Assembly (NCBI GenBank): GCA_020630035.1
Contig: JAHDCB010000054.1
Location: 1 to 9,932, forward strand
Length of the DNA stretch: 9,932 nt
Direction of reading: 5' to 3'
Source: Gammaproteobacteria bacterium
Lineage (GTDB): Bacteria; Pseudomonadota; Gammaproteobacteria; Chromatiales; Chromatiaceae
In this document: positions 1-8,000 of the stretch, piece after piece
How positions within the stretch are numbered: position 1 is the first letter of the stretch
How the letters are laid out: every line of letters begins with the position of its first letter
Notes under the pieces: model-generated
The model's input: only the letters and a program-made list of their open reading frames with translations
Database searches by the model: none
What the model was told of the DNA's origin: nothing
Translations under genes and position numbers: made by a program

Positions 1-146
1 AGATGCCGACGTATGATCAGGCAATCAGTCAATTGATGTCAGTGATGCAGGCGCCAGTTACGAAGCTGGCACAAACGCTGAATGAAGTGCCCGGCAAGTT
101 GGTACGAACAGTAGCTGCGGTTCGCGACGCTAAAGAGTCTCTCTGA
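1..146 (+). CDS. rplJ: 50S ribosomal protein L10, C-terminal part (5' end outside window)
   Basis: L10 anchors the L7/L12 dimers to the large ribosomal subunit and forms the base of the stalk. The frame read from base 3 gives 47 codons before TGA at 144-146, beginning MPTYDQAISQLM and ending GKLVRTVAAVRDAKESL. This matches the E. coli L10 tail (LPTYEEAIARLM...GKLVRTLAAVRDAKEAA, from memory). The visible part is the long C-terminal helix that carries the L7/L12 dimers; the rRNA-binding N-terminal domain lies upstream of the window. Between the two conserved blocks this protein is about 10 residues longer than E. coli L10, with a segment around QAPVTKLAQTLNEVP that resembles betaproteobacterial and xanthomonad forms. 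It lies 76 bases upstream of rplL, the usual order. In E. coli L10 represses translation of its own mRNA, but that leader would lie upstream of this window. Confidence 0.95.
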   Translation, partial: MPTYDQAISQLMSVMQAPVTKLAQTLNEVPGKLVRTVAAVRDAKESL

Positions 147-222
147 GTACTGTTGCGCGCGCAACGTTTTCAGAGCTTCCCTCAGAAGCCGTTTAAGATT
201 TTATTTATCGGGAGTTTTATTG
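147..222 (+). promoter_or_regulatory. rplJ-rplL spacer with two small hairpins and AT-rich translation enhancer
   Basis: The spacer contains a 14-base perfect palindrome, GTTGCGCGCGCAAC, at 152-165. It can fold as a 5-bp stem with a GCGC loop, and TTTT follows at 167-170. A second hairpin pairs GCTTC (175-179) with GAAGC (185-189) around a 5-base loop. An AT-rich stretch (191-209) then leads into the Shine-Dalgarno GGGAG at 210-214, 8 bases before the rplL ATG. The first hairpin is terminator-like only weakly, because its stem is short and its U run is four bases. An AT-rich patch before a strong ribosome binding site fits the high translation L7/L12 needs, as it is present in several copies per ribosome. 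The regulatory reading is inference. Confidence 0.5.
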
Positions 223-594
223 ATGTCTAAAGAAGATATTCTGGAAGCCATTGCCAGTATGTCCGTGATGGAAGTGGTCGAACTGATCGCTGCTATGGAA
301 GAAAAATTCGGCGTGACTGCGGCAGCGGCTGTTGCTGTTGCTGCACCTGCTGGTGGTGAAGGTGGGGCTGCTGCTGAAGAGCAAACTGAGTTTGATGCAG
401 TACTGACCAGCTTTGGCGATAACAAGGTTGCGGTGATTAAGGCTGTTCGCGCTGTGACGGGACTGGGTCTGAAGGAAGCGAAGGCCGCAGTTGAAGGCGC
501 GCCGACACCATTGAAACAGGGTGTTAGTAAAGAAGAAGCAGAAGAAGTGAAGAAAACTCTGGAAGAAGCTGGCGCAGCAGTTGATATTAAGTAA
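223..594 (+). CDS. rplL: 50S ribosomal protein L7/L12 (stalk protein)
   Basis: L7/L12 forms the mobile stalk of the 50S subunit and recruits and activates translational GTPases (IF2, EF-Tu, EF-G, RF3). The protein has 123 residues, against 121 in E. coli. The N-terminal dimerisation and L10-binding domain (about residues 1-32) includes SVMEVVELIAAMEEKFGV. A flexible Ala/Gly/Glu-rich hinge follows (about 33-54). The globular C-terminal domain (about 55-123) carries the conserved factor-binding stretch KVAVIKAVRAVTGLGLKEAK and ends AAVDIK. The start is ATG 223. TTG at 220 is in frame but would only add one residue, and GGGAG at 210-214 is well spaced for 223. The gene follows rplJ and precedes the attenuator-bearing leader of rpoB, so it can be transcribed in excess of the polymerase genes. 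Confidence 0.98.
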   Translation: MSKEDILEAIASMSVMEVVELIAAMEEKFGVTAAAAVAVAAPAGGEGGAAAEEQTEFDAVLTSFGDNKVAVIKAVRAVTGLGLKEAKAAVEGAPTPLKQGVSKEEAEEVKKTLEEAGAAVDIK

Positions 595-628
595 TTGTTG
601 AATGCCTGGCGATGTATTTCATCAGGGA

Positions 629-660
629 AGGCTGGTGGCTGTTGTAGCTATCGGCCTTTT
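629..660 (+). terminator. Attenuator-type hairpin between rplL and rpoB
   Basis: The arm AGGCTGGTGGCT (629-640) pairs over its full 12 bases, including three G-U wobbles, with AGCTATCGGCCT (646-657) around a GTTGT loop. TTTT (657-660) follows, and its first T closes the stem. The flanks GGCTGGTG and GCCTTTT..CGCTG resemble the E. coli rplL-rpoB attenuator as I remember it, and the position just after rplL is the same. In E. coli this element stops a large share of transcripts before rpoB. The U run here is short, which suits partial rather than complete termination. Confidence 0.8.
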
Positions 661-680
661 CGCGCTGATGAACACAGGGT

Positions 681-772
681 ATCGGGATTTCGGGCTACTC
701 AGCTAAGTTGAGAACGCCCCATAGGACGCCCCGGTAAATAACCCGGCGTCAGAGATTTACGGCGTATCCCGG
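681..772 (+). promoter_or_regulatory. Branched leader RNA segment, possible RNase III processing region
   Basis: ATCGGGAT (681-688) can pair with ATCCCGGAT's first bases (766-772, one bulged G) and so closes a domain. Inside it, GGGC (692-695) pairs with GCCC (716-719) and CTCAGC (698-703) with GTTGAG (707-712). GACGCC (725-730) can pair with GGCGTC (745-750). Alternatively ACGCC and GTAAAT (726-730 and 734-739) can pair with ATTTACGGCGT (755-765), which excludes the former hairpin. E. coli has an RNase III-cleaved double-stranded region at the corresponding place. The pairings are seen in the sequence; the processing role is inferred, and no folding program was run. Confidence 0.4.
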
Positions 773-775
773 ATT

Positions 776-812
776 AAGGTTCCTCTCTCCAGGCAGGAGT
801 GAGGAATTTTTT
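776..812 (+). terminator. Second terminator-like hairpin, 84 bases before rpoB
   Basis: TTCCTC (780-785) and CTCC (787-790) pair with GGAG (796-799) and GAGGAA (801-806) around an AGGCA loop, with a single T-T mismatch (786/800). Six Ts (807-812) follow, and AAGG (776-779) can extend the stem into them. This has the shape of a Rho-independent terminator, with moderate stem GC content and an internal mismatch. Because rpoB lies directly downstream and no promoter is evident after it, it must be leaky or conditional if it works at all. It could instead be an RNA-processing or stability element. Confidence 0.55.
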
Positions 813-832
813 CGTGATGGTACTGAATAATC

Positions 833-868
833 TGGGTCAATTATGGTCCGCTTTGCGACCTTGACTCA
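833..868 (+). promoter_or_regulatory. Bulged hairpin just upstream of the rpoB ribosome binding site
   Basis: TGGGTCAA (833-840) pairs with TTGACTCA (861-868), with one G-U wobble. After a 4-base bulge (841-844), GGTC (845-848) pairs with GACC (857-860), and GC/GC closes a TTT loop beyond a 1-base bulge (849). The structure ends 13 bases before the GAGGAA Shine-Dalgarno (882-887), leaving that site single-stranded. It could influence rpoB translation or mRNA stability. The function is unknown. Confidence 0.45.
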
Positions 869-881
869 ATTCGTCACTGAT

Positions 882-887
882 GAGGAA
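882..887 (+). promoter_or_regulatory. rpoB Shine-Dalgarno site
   Basis: GAGGAA lies 8 bases before ATG 896 and fixes the rpoB start. The upstream ATG at 843 is in a different frame and has no comparable site. Confidence 0.85.
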
Positions 888-895
888 CGGCACAC

Positions 896-3800
896 ATGGC
901 CTATTCGTTTACTGAAAAAAAACGGTTACGCAAAAGTTTTGGTAAAAGTACTGATGTTCTGCCGGTGCCTTTTTTATTGGCGACGCAAATTGAGTCGTAT
1001 CACAATTTTTTACAGGCCGATGTGGATCCGGATCAGCGGGCAGATAAAGGCCTGCAGATGGCGTTTAAGTCGGTCTTTCCGATGGAAAGTTTTTCTGGCA
1101 ATGCCGCCCTGGAGTTTGTGCGTTATCGGTTAGGTGATCCGACATTTGATGAACGCGAGTGTCAGCAGCGTGGTGTCACGTTTGCTGTGTCGTTGCGTGT
1201 TCTGGTGCGCCTGGTGATTTACGATAAGGATGCGCCTGCCGGGGTTAAACAGGTCAAGGATATTAAGGAGCAGGAAATCTACATGGGCGAAATACCGCTC
1301 ATGACGAATAATGGTACCTTCATTATCAACGGGACTGAGCGGGTTGTGGTATCGCAATTGCATCGTTCACCCGGGGTGTTTTTTGATCATGATAAGGGTA
1401 AGACGCATTCATCGGGTAAGTTGTTGTTTTCAGCTCGGGTGATCCCGTATCGGGGTTCCTGGCTGGATTTTGAGTTTGATCCGAAGGATATGGTGTATGT
1501 CCGGATTGACCGGCGGCGTAAATTACCAGCGACTATTTTGCTGCGGGCGCTGGGTTATGAAACAGAAGAAATTTTAGCGCTGTTTTTTGAGACGGATACG
1601 ATTACCCTCGGCAAGCGCAAGCTGGATATGGCATTGGTGCCGGAACGGTTGCGTGGCGATGCTGCCAGTTTCGATATCATGGCGAAAAAAGAGCGGATTG
1701 TTGAAGCCGGTAAGCGAATTACTGCGCGGCATATTCGTCAGTTGGCTGATGCTGGCGTGAAGAAGCTGACTATTCCGCGTGAGTTTCTGATTGGCAAGGT
1801 TCTGGCGCATGGGATTGGCGATCCGGAGACCGGTGAAGTCCTGGCCTCACCAAATGATGAGTTGACCGATGAGCTGATTGATCTGCTGATTGAGAAAAAG
1901 ATTAAAAAGATTAAAACGCTGTTTACGAATGACTTAGATCACGGCGCCTTTATTTCAGATACCCTGCGCATTGATCCAACCAATGATGCATTAGAAGCGA
2001 TGATTGAAATTTATCGCATGATGCGTCCGGGTGAGCCGCCGACCAAAGAGACTGCGCAGAATTTATTCCATAATTTGTTTTTTACCCGTGACCGGTATGA
2101 TTTATCTGAAGTAGGTCGGATGAAGTTTAATCGCCGTCTGGGGAACTCAGGCGATAACACCGCACGTGTGTTATACGATGCAAAATATTTTGCCGGTCGC
2201 AGCGATAAAGAAAGTCAGGCCCTGGTTGCACAACGGGGTGATACTTCCGATATTCTGCAGGTCGTGCAGACATTGGTTGCGATTCGGAATGGTCAGGGCA
2301 ATGTGGATGATATCGATCACCTGGGGAACCGTCGGGTACGCTCGGTTGGTGAGATGGTCGAGAATCAGTTTCGCATTGGTTTGGTGCGGGTGGATCGAGC
2401 GGTACGCGAACGCCTGAATCTGGCAGAGTCGGAAGGTTTGATGCCGCAGGCGATGGTGAATTCTAAGCCGGTGTCGGCAGCGATTCGTGAGTTCTTTGGC
2501 TCATCGCAGTTGTCGCAGTTTATGGATCAGAACAATCCGTTGTCTGAGATCACGCATAAACGCCGGGTTTCTGCCTTAGGCCCGGGTGGTCTGGCGCGCG
2601 AACGTGCCGGATTTGAGGTACGTGATGTGCATCCGACACATTATGGTCGGGTGTGCCCGATTGAAACACCGGAAGGCCCGAATATCGGTCTGATCAATTC
2701 GTTGGCGGTGTATGCCCGCACGAATCATTATGGCTTTCTGGAAACACCTTATCGCAAGGTCACGAAGGGTCAGATCACCGATCAGGTGGATTATCTGTCG
2801 GCGATTGAAGAAGGTGGTTTTACCATTGCCCAGGCGAATGCCACCGTAGACACGGATGGCCGGCTGACAGATGCGCTGGTTTCATGTCGTCATCAGAATG
2901 ACTTTACCTTGGCGCCGCCAGAGCAGGTTGAGTATATGGACGTTGCTCCGAAGCAGATTGTCTCTGTGGCGGCATCCATTATTCCGTTCCTGGAGCATGA
3001 TGATGCGAACCGTGCGCTGATGGGCGCCAACATGCAACGCCAGGCAGTGCCTAATCTGCGGGTACAGAAGCCGTTGGTGGGTACCGGTATGGAACGCACG
3101 GTTGCGGTAGATTCTGGGGTGACAGTGGTCGCCAGGCGCGGTGGTGTGGTGAAATCTGTTGATGCGGCACGTATTGTGGTACGGGTAAATGACAAAGAGG
3201 CTCAGCCGAATGAAGCCGGTGTGGATATTTATACCCTGACTAAATATACCCGTTCTAATCAGAACACCTGTATCAACCAGACACCGCTGGTGCAGGTTGG
3301 CGATCAGGTTCAGCGTGGCGATGTGATGGCAGATGGTCAGTCCACTGATAAGGGTGAGCTGGCGTTGGGGCAGAATCTGCGAATTGCCTTCATGCCCTGG
3401 AATGGCTACAACTTTGAAGATTCTATTCTGATCTCAGAACAGGTGGTGAAGGAAGATCGGTTTACCACGATTCATATTGAAGAAATTACCTGCATGGCGC
3501 GGGATACCAAGCTAGGCTCGGAAGAGATTACCGCTGATATCCCGAATATCAATGAGGCGGCCCTGGCCAGATTGGATGAGTCCGGCATTGTGTTTGCTGG
3601 TGCGGAGGTGCGGGAAGGCGATATTCTGGTGGGCAAGGTTACACCGAAGGGCGAGACGCAGCTCAGTTCGGAAGAGAAGCTGCTGCGGGCGATTTTTGGT
3701 GAAAAGGCGGCTGATGTAAAGGATACCTCGGTACGCGCCGGGGCAAATTGTACCGGTACGGTCATTGATGTACGGGTATTCACGCGGGAAGGTGTGGAAA

Positions 3801-5038
3801 AGGATGCCCGTGCGTTGCAGATCGAGGAGCATGAGCTGAAGCGTGTGCGTAAGGATCTGAACGATCAGCAACAGATTGTGGAAGACGATGCGTTTTCCCG
3901 GATTGAAAAGTTGTTGCTGCACAAGCTTGCCGAAGGCGGGCCTGAGCCGTTAAAGCCCGGTGGTAAGGTGACGAAGAGTTATCTGAAGAGCCTGGCGCGG
4001 GATCGGTGGCTGGAAATTCGTTTGAAGAATGAGGCGGCTGCGGCGAAGTTGGAGGCGATCGGGCAGCATGTCAAACAGTTGCGCGAGGCATTTGAAGCGC
4101 GGTTTGAACACGAAAGGCAAAAGGTTCTCGCCGGGGATGATTTGCCACCAGGCGTCCTGAAGATGGTTAAGGTATATGTTGCCGTGAAGCGGCGGGTACA
4201 ACCAGGCGATAAGATGGCGGGCCGGCATGGTAATAAGGGTGTGATTTCACGCATTGTGCCGGTGGAGGATATGCCCTATGACACGGATGGTCGTCCGGTT
4301 GATATTGTGCTGAACCCACTGGGTGTGCCGTCGCGGATGAACATTGGGCAGGTGCTGGAGACTCATCTGGGGCTGGCCGCAAAGGGTCTGGGTGAACGGA
4401 TTGCTGAGATGCTGGATACCAATGCCCAGGTTACGCAGTTGCGTGAGTTTCTGCATCAGGTTTATAACACCAGTGGCCAGTCGGAGGACCTGGATAGCCT
4501 GAGTGATGATGAACTGCTGGAGATGGCACACAATCTGCGGGATGGCGTGCCATTTGCAACGCCGGTATTTGATGGTGCGAACGAGGATGAAATTCGTCAG
4601 ATGCTGACTCTGGCCGGGCAGCCGACCAGCGGCCAGATGACCTTGTTTGATGGGCGCACCGGCGATCAGTTTGAGCGCTTAGTCACGGTTGGCTATATGT
4701 ATATGCTGAAGCTGAATCATCTGGTCGATGACAAGATGCATGCTCGTTCTACCGGCCCGTACAGTCTGATTACTCAGCAGCCACTGGGTGGTAAGGCGCA
4801 GTTCGGTGGACAGCGGTTTGGTGAAATGGAAGTCTGGGCGTTAGAGGCCTATGGTGCGTCTTATACCCTGCAGGAAATGCTGACGGTGAAGTCGGATGAT
4901 GTTGACGGTCGGACGCGGATGTATAAGAGCATCGTCGATGGTGAGCAGCGCATGGAAGCAGATATTCCGGAATCGTTTAACGTTCTGGTGAAAGAAATTC
5001 GATCTTTAGGAATCAACATTGATCTGGAGCAGGTGTGA
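896..5038 (+). CDS. rpoB: DNA-directed RNA polymerase subunit beta
   Basis: Beta is one of the two catalytic subunits of RNA polymerase. It forms one pincer of the clamp and the rifampicin pocket. The 1380 residues exceed E. coli's 1342 and are close to xanthomonad length. The start MAYSFTEKKRLRKSFGK is typical. Landmarks include RIDRRRKLPATILLRAL in the N-terminal part. The rifampicin region (about 535-561, SSQLSQFMDQNNPLSEITHK onward) has sensitive-type Q541, D544, H554 and S559 (E. coli Q513, D516, H526, S531). ETPEGPNIGLINSL follows, then FMPWNGYNFEDS with E841/D842 (E. coli E813/D814), and KMAGRHGNKG with K1106 and K1114 (E. coli K1065/K1073). The C terminus is RSLGINIDLEQV. Extra residues sit at about 417-450 and around 1000-1040 relative to E. 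coli. The gene is intact, and its TGA shares a base with the rpoC ATG, so the two are probably translationally coupled. Confidence 0.99.
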   Translation: MAYSFTEKKRLRKSFGKSTDVLPVPFLLATQIESYHNFLQADVDPDQRADKGLQMAFKSVFPMESFSGNAALEFVRYRLGDPTFDERECQQRGVTFAVSLRVLVRLVIYDKDAPAGVKQVKDIKEQEIYMGEIPLMTNNGTFIINGTERVVVSQLHRSPGVFFDHDKGKTHSSGKLLFSARVIPYRGSWLDFEFDPKDMVYVRIDRRRKLPATILLRALGYETEEILALFFETDTITLGKRKLDMALVPERLRGDAASFDIMAKKERIVEAGKRITARHIRQLADAGVKKLTIPREFLIGKVLAHGIGDPETGEVLASPNDELTDELIDLLIEKKIKKIKTLFTNDLDHGAFISDTLRIDPTNDALEAMIEIYRMMRPGEPPTKETAQNLFHNLFFTRDRYDLSEVGRMKFNRRLGNSGDNTARVLYDAKYFAGRSDKESQALVAQRGDTSDILQVVQTLVAIRNGQGNVDDIDHLGNRRVRSVGEMVENQFRIGLVRVDRAVRERLNLAESEGLMPQAMVNSKPVSAAIREFFGSSQLSQFMDQNNPLSEITHKRRVSALGPGGLARERAGFEVRDVHPTHYGRVCPIETPEGPNIGLINSLAVYARTNHYGFLETPYRKVTKGQITDQVDYLSAIEEGGFTIAQANATVDTDGRLTDALVSCRHQNDFTLAPPEQVEYMDVAPKQIVSVAASIIPFLEHDDANRALMGANMQRQAVPNLRVQKPLVGTGMERTVAVDSGVTVVARRGGVVKSVDAARIVVRVNDKEAQPNEAGVDIYTLTKYTRSNQNTCINQTPLVQVGDQVQRGDVMADGQSTDKGELALGQNLRIAFMPWNGYNFEDSILISEQVVKEDRFTTIHIEEITCMARDTKLGSEEITADIPNINEAALARLDESGIVFAGAEVREGDILVGKVTPKGETQLSSEEKLLRAIFGEKAADVKDTSVRAGANCTGTVIDVRVFTREGVEKDARALQIEEHELKRVRKDLNDQQQIVEDDAFSRIEKLLLHKLAEGGPEPLKPGGKVTKSYLKSLARDRWLEIRLKNEAAAAKLEAIGQHVKQLREAFEARFEHERQKVLAGDDLPPGVLKMVKVYVAVKRRVQPGDKMAGRHGNKGVISRIVPVEDMPYDTDGRPVDIVLNPLGVPSRMNIGQVLETHLGLAAKGLGERIAEMLDTNAQVTQLREFLHQVYNTSGQSEDLDSLSDDELLEMAHNLRDGVPFATPVFDGANEDEIRQMLTLAGQPTSGQMTLFDGRTGDQFERLVTVGYMYMLKLNHLVDDKMHARSTGPYSLITQQPLGGKAQFGGQRFGEMEVWALEAYGASYTLQEMLTVKSDDVDGRTRMYKSIVDGEQRMEADIPESFNVLVKEIRSLGINIDLEQV
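5026..5029 (+). promoter_or_regulatory. rpoC Shine-Dalgarno inside the end of rpoB
   Basis: GGAG lies within the last codons of rpoB, 8 bases before ATG 5038, whose A is the last base of the rpoB TGA. It supports 5038 over the GTG at 5035 and the ATG at 5050. With the one-base overlap it points to re-initiation or coupled translation of beta prime. Confidence 0.7.
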
Positions 5039-8000
5039 TGCAGGAATTCATGCAGATGATGCCGTCGTCGGAAACGCCAAAAGAGTTTAATGCAATCACC
5101 ATCGGGCTGGCATCGCCGGATCAGATTCGGTCCTGGTCGTTTGGTGAGGTGAAAAAGCCGGAAACGATCAATTACCGTACCCTGAAGCCGGAACGGGAAG
5201 GTTTGTTCTGTGCCCGGATCTTTGGTCCGGTGACAGATTATGAATGTCTGTGCGGCAAATATAAGCGCCTAAAACACCGGGGTGTGGTGTGCGAAAAATG
5301 TGGTGTTGAAGTTACCTTATCTAAGGTTCGGCGTGAGCGTATGGCGCACATTGAGCTGGCCAGCCCGGTAGCTCATATCTGGTTTCTGAAGTCGCTGCCA
5401 TCGCGGATTGGTTTATTGCTGGATGTGACCCTGCGCGAAATAGAGCGGGTGTTGTATTTTGAGTCTTATATTGTCATTGATCCGGGGACAACGACGCTGG
5501 AACGGTTGCAGTTGCTGACTGATGAGCAGTATCTGGAGGCAGTTGAGGCGCACGGTGATGACTTTGATGCCCGGATGGGTGCTGAGGCAGTGCATGAGTT
5601 GTTGCGCACGATTGATGCAGAAAAAGAAGCTGCCCGGCTGCGCGAAGAGTTGGAGATCACCAATTCTGAAGCGAAGATCAAAAAGATTGCGAAGCGGCTG
5701 AAATTACTGGAAGCCTTGCAACAGTCGGGTAATAAGCCGGAATGGATGATTCTGACGGTATTGCCGGTGTTGCCACCTGAGCTGCGTCCGCTGGTACCGT
5801 TGGAAGGTGGACGCTTTGCAACCTCGGATCTGAACGACTTGTATCGGCGGGTGATTAACCGCAACAATCGGCTGAGCCGGTTGCTGGAGCTGACCGCACC
5901 TGACATCATCGTGCGTAATGAAAAGCGGATGTTGCAGGAATCAGTGGATGCGCTGCTGGATAATGGTCGGCGTGGCCGGGTAATCACCGGTACTAATAAG
6001 CGTCCGCTGAAGTCACTGGCGGACATGATCAAGGGTAAGCAGGGTCGTTTCCGGCAGAACCTGCTGGGTAAGCGGGTAGACTATTCCGGTCGTTCGGTGA
6101 TTGTGGTCGGGCCGACTCTGAAGCTGCACCAGTGCGGGTTGCCGAAAAAGATGGCACTGGAGTTGTTTAAGCCCTATATCTATGCCAAGTTGCAATCTCG
6201 TGGCATGGCGACGACGATCAAGGCCGCGAAGCGGATGGTCGAGCGGGGTGCGAGTGATGTCTGGGATATCCTGGAGGAGGTCATTTACGAGCATCCGGTA
6301 TTGCTGAACCGGGCACCGACTCTGCACCGGTTAGGGATTCAGGCGTTTGAGCCTGTTCTGATCGAAGGCAAGGCGATTCAGTTGCACCCATTGGTCTGTA
6401 CCGCATTCAATGCGGACTTTGATGGTGACCAGATGGCGGTGCATGTGCCCTTGTCGCTGGAAGCGCAACTGGAAGCGCGCGCCCTGATGATGGCTTCGAA
6501 TAATGTGCTGTCGCCGGCGAATGGTGAACCGGTGATTGTGCCTTCGCAGGACGTGGTACTTGGGCTGTATTACATGACGCGTGAGCGTATCAATGCCTTG
6601 GGTGAAGGTATGGTGTTTGCCAATACCGACGAAGTGCAGCGTGCATATGATGCGAAACAGGTTGAATTGCACGCCCGGGTGCGGGTGCGGATTACCGAAA
6701 CCAGCCTGAATGCTGAGGGTGTTGCGGAACAACAGACCAGTATTCAGCAGACGACAGTCGGTCGGGCGATTTTATGGCGGATTGTGCCTGTTGGTCTGTC
6801 GTATGCACTGATCAATCAGCCGATGAAAAAGAAGGTCATTTCTAACCTGGTGAATGTCAGTTATCGTCAGTTAGGCCTGAAGCCGACCGTGATTTTTGCT
6901 GACCAACTGATGTATCTTGGCTTTGCCCAGGCGGCAAAGGCTGGTGCATCTATTGGTCTGGATGACATGGTGATTCCGGCGAATAAGGCCGATATCCTGG
7001 CGCAGGCAGAGGTCGAGGTGCAGGAGATTCAGGAGCAGTATGCCTCTGGTCTGGTGACGAACGGGGAACGTTATAACAAGGTCGTGGACATCTGGTCGCA
7101 TACGAATGATCAGATTGCGCGGGCGATGATGGAGACGCTCGGTACCGAGACAGTCACTAACCGGGCAGGTGAGTCTGAGACACAGGACTCATTCAATTCG
7201 ATCTATATGATGGCCGACTCAGGTGCACGGGGCTCTGCGGCGCAGATTCGTCAGTTGGCCGGGATGCGTGGCCTGATGGCGAAACCGGATGGTTCGATCA
7301 TTGAGACACCGATTACGGCAAACTTCCGGGAAGGCCTGAACGTTCTGCAATACTTTATCTCGACGCATGGTGCCCGGAAGGGTCTGGCAGATACGGCACT
7401 GAAGACCGCGAACTCCGGTTATCTGACCCGCCGTCTGGTGGATGTGGCACAGGACGTGGTAGTGACTCTGGAAGATTGTGGTACCGATCAGGGCCTGATG
7501 ATGATGCCAATCATCGAAGGCGGAGATGTGGTTGAGCCATTGCGTGAACGCATCCTGGGTCGGGTGACTTCAAAAGCAGTGGTACACCCGGGCGAGCCGG
7601 AAACGGTGATTTGTCCGCAGAATACGCTGCTGGATGAGCATTGGATGGATGTGTTAGAACAGGCCGGGGTGGATCAGGTCTGGGTGCGTTCTGCGATTAC
7701 GTGTGAATCACGCCAGGGTATCTGCGGCCAATGCTATGGGCGCGACTTGGCGCGCGGCAGTAAGATCAATATCGGTGAAGCAGTCGGTGTGATTGCCGCA
7801 CAATCTATCGGCGAGCCGGGCACTCAGCTGACGATGCGTACCTTCCACATTGGTGGTGCCGCTTCGCGGGCGGTTGCGGTGAACAGTATTGAACCGAAAA
7901 ATGCCGGTAAGATTCGACTGCATAACATCAAAACAGTGGAAAATACCCAGAATAAACTGGTGGCGGTATCCCGTTCAGGCGAAGTTATTATCCTGGATGA

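Larger units (their letters stand above)
595..895 (+). promoter_or_regulatory. rplL-rpoB leader: non-coding, highly structured
   Basis: This 301-base gap has no credible gene. Its length is close to the E. coli rplL-rpoB gap (about 320 bases), where a partial terminator and an RNase III processing site set the ratio of ribosomal protein to polymerase mRNA. In order it holds a small bulged hairpin (605-626: CCT/AGG plus GATG/CATC with a 3-base bulge), a U-tailed attenuator hairpin (629-660), a branched segment (681-772), a second U-tailed hairpin (776-812), a bulged hairpin (833-868) and the rpoB Shine-Dalgarno GAGGAA (882-887). I see no convincing -35/-10 pair here, so rpoB expression probably depends on read-through from upstream. 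The hairpins are read directly from the sequence; the roles are inferred from E. coli. Confidence 0.75.

Noticed and set aside
708..740. Possible promoter for rpoB in the leader (TTGAGA ... TAAATA)
   Set aside because: The spacing is about 21 bases, too long, and the boxes fall within paired leader RNA segments.
843..1133. Plus-strand open frame overlapping the start of rpoB
   Set aside because: It is out of frame with rpoB, has no Shine-Dalgarno, and its protein resembles no family; it is a frame shadow.
2498..2578. Possible rifampicin-resistance substitutions in rpoB
   Set aside because: All the main positions I could align (E. coli Q513, D516, H526, S531) carry the sensitive-type residue.
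5035..5052. Alternative rpoC starts (GTG 5035, ATG 5050)
   Set aside because: ATG 5038 has the best-placed Shine-Dalgarno and gives the same N-terminal length as E. coli RpoC.
5466..6032. Long minus-strand open frame (188 codons) opposite rpoC, and similar ones opposite rpoB
   Set aside because: Serine/arginine-rich low-quality translations opposite a strongly conserved gene; antisense shadows with no family signal.
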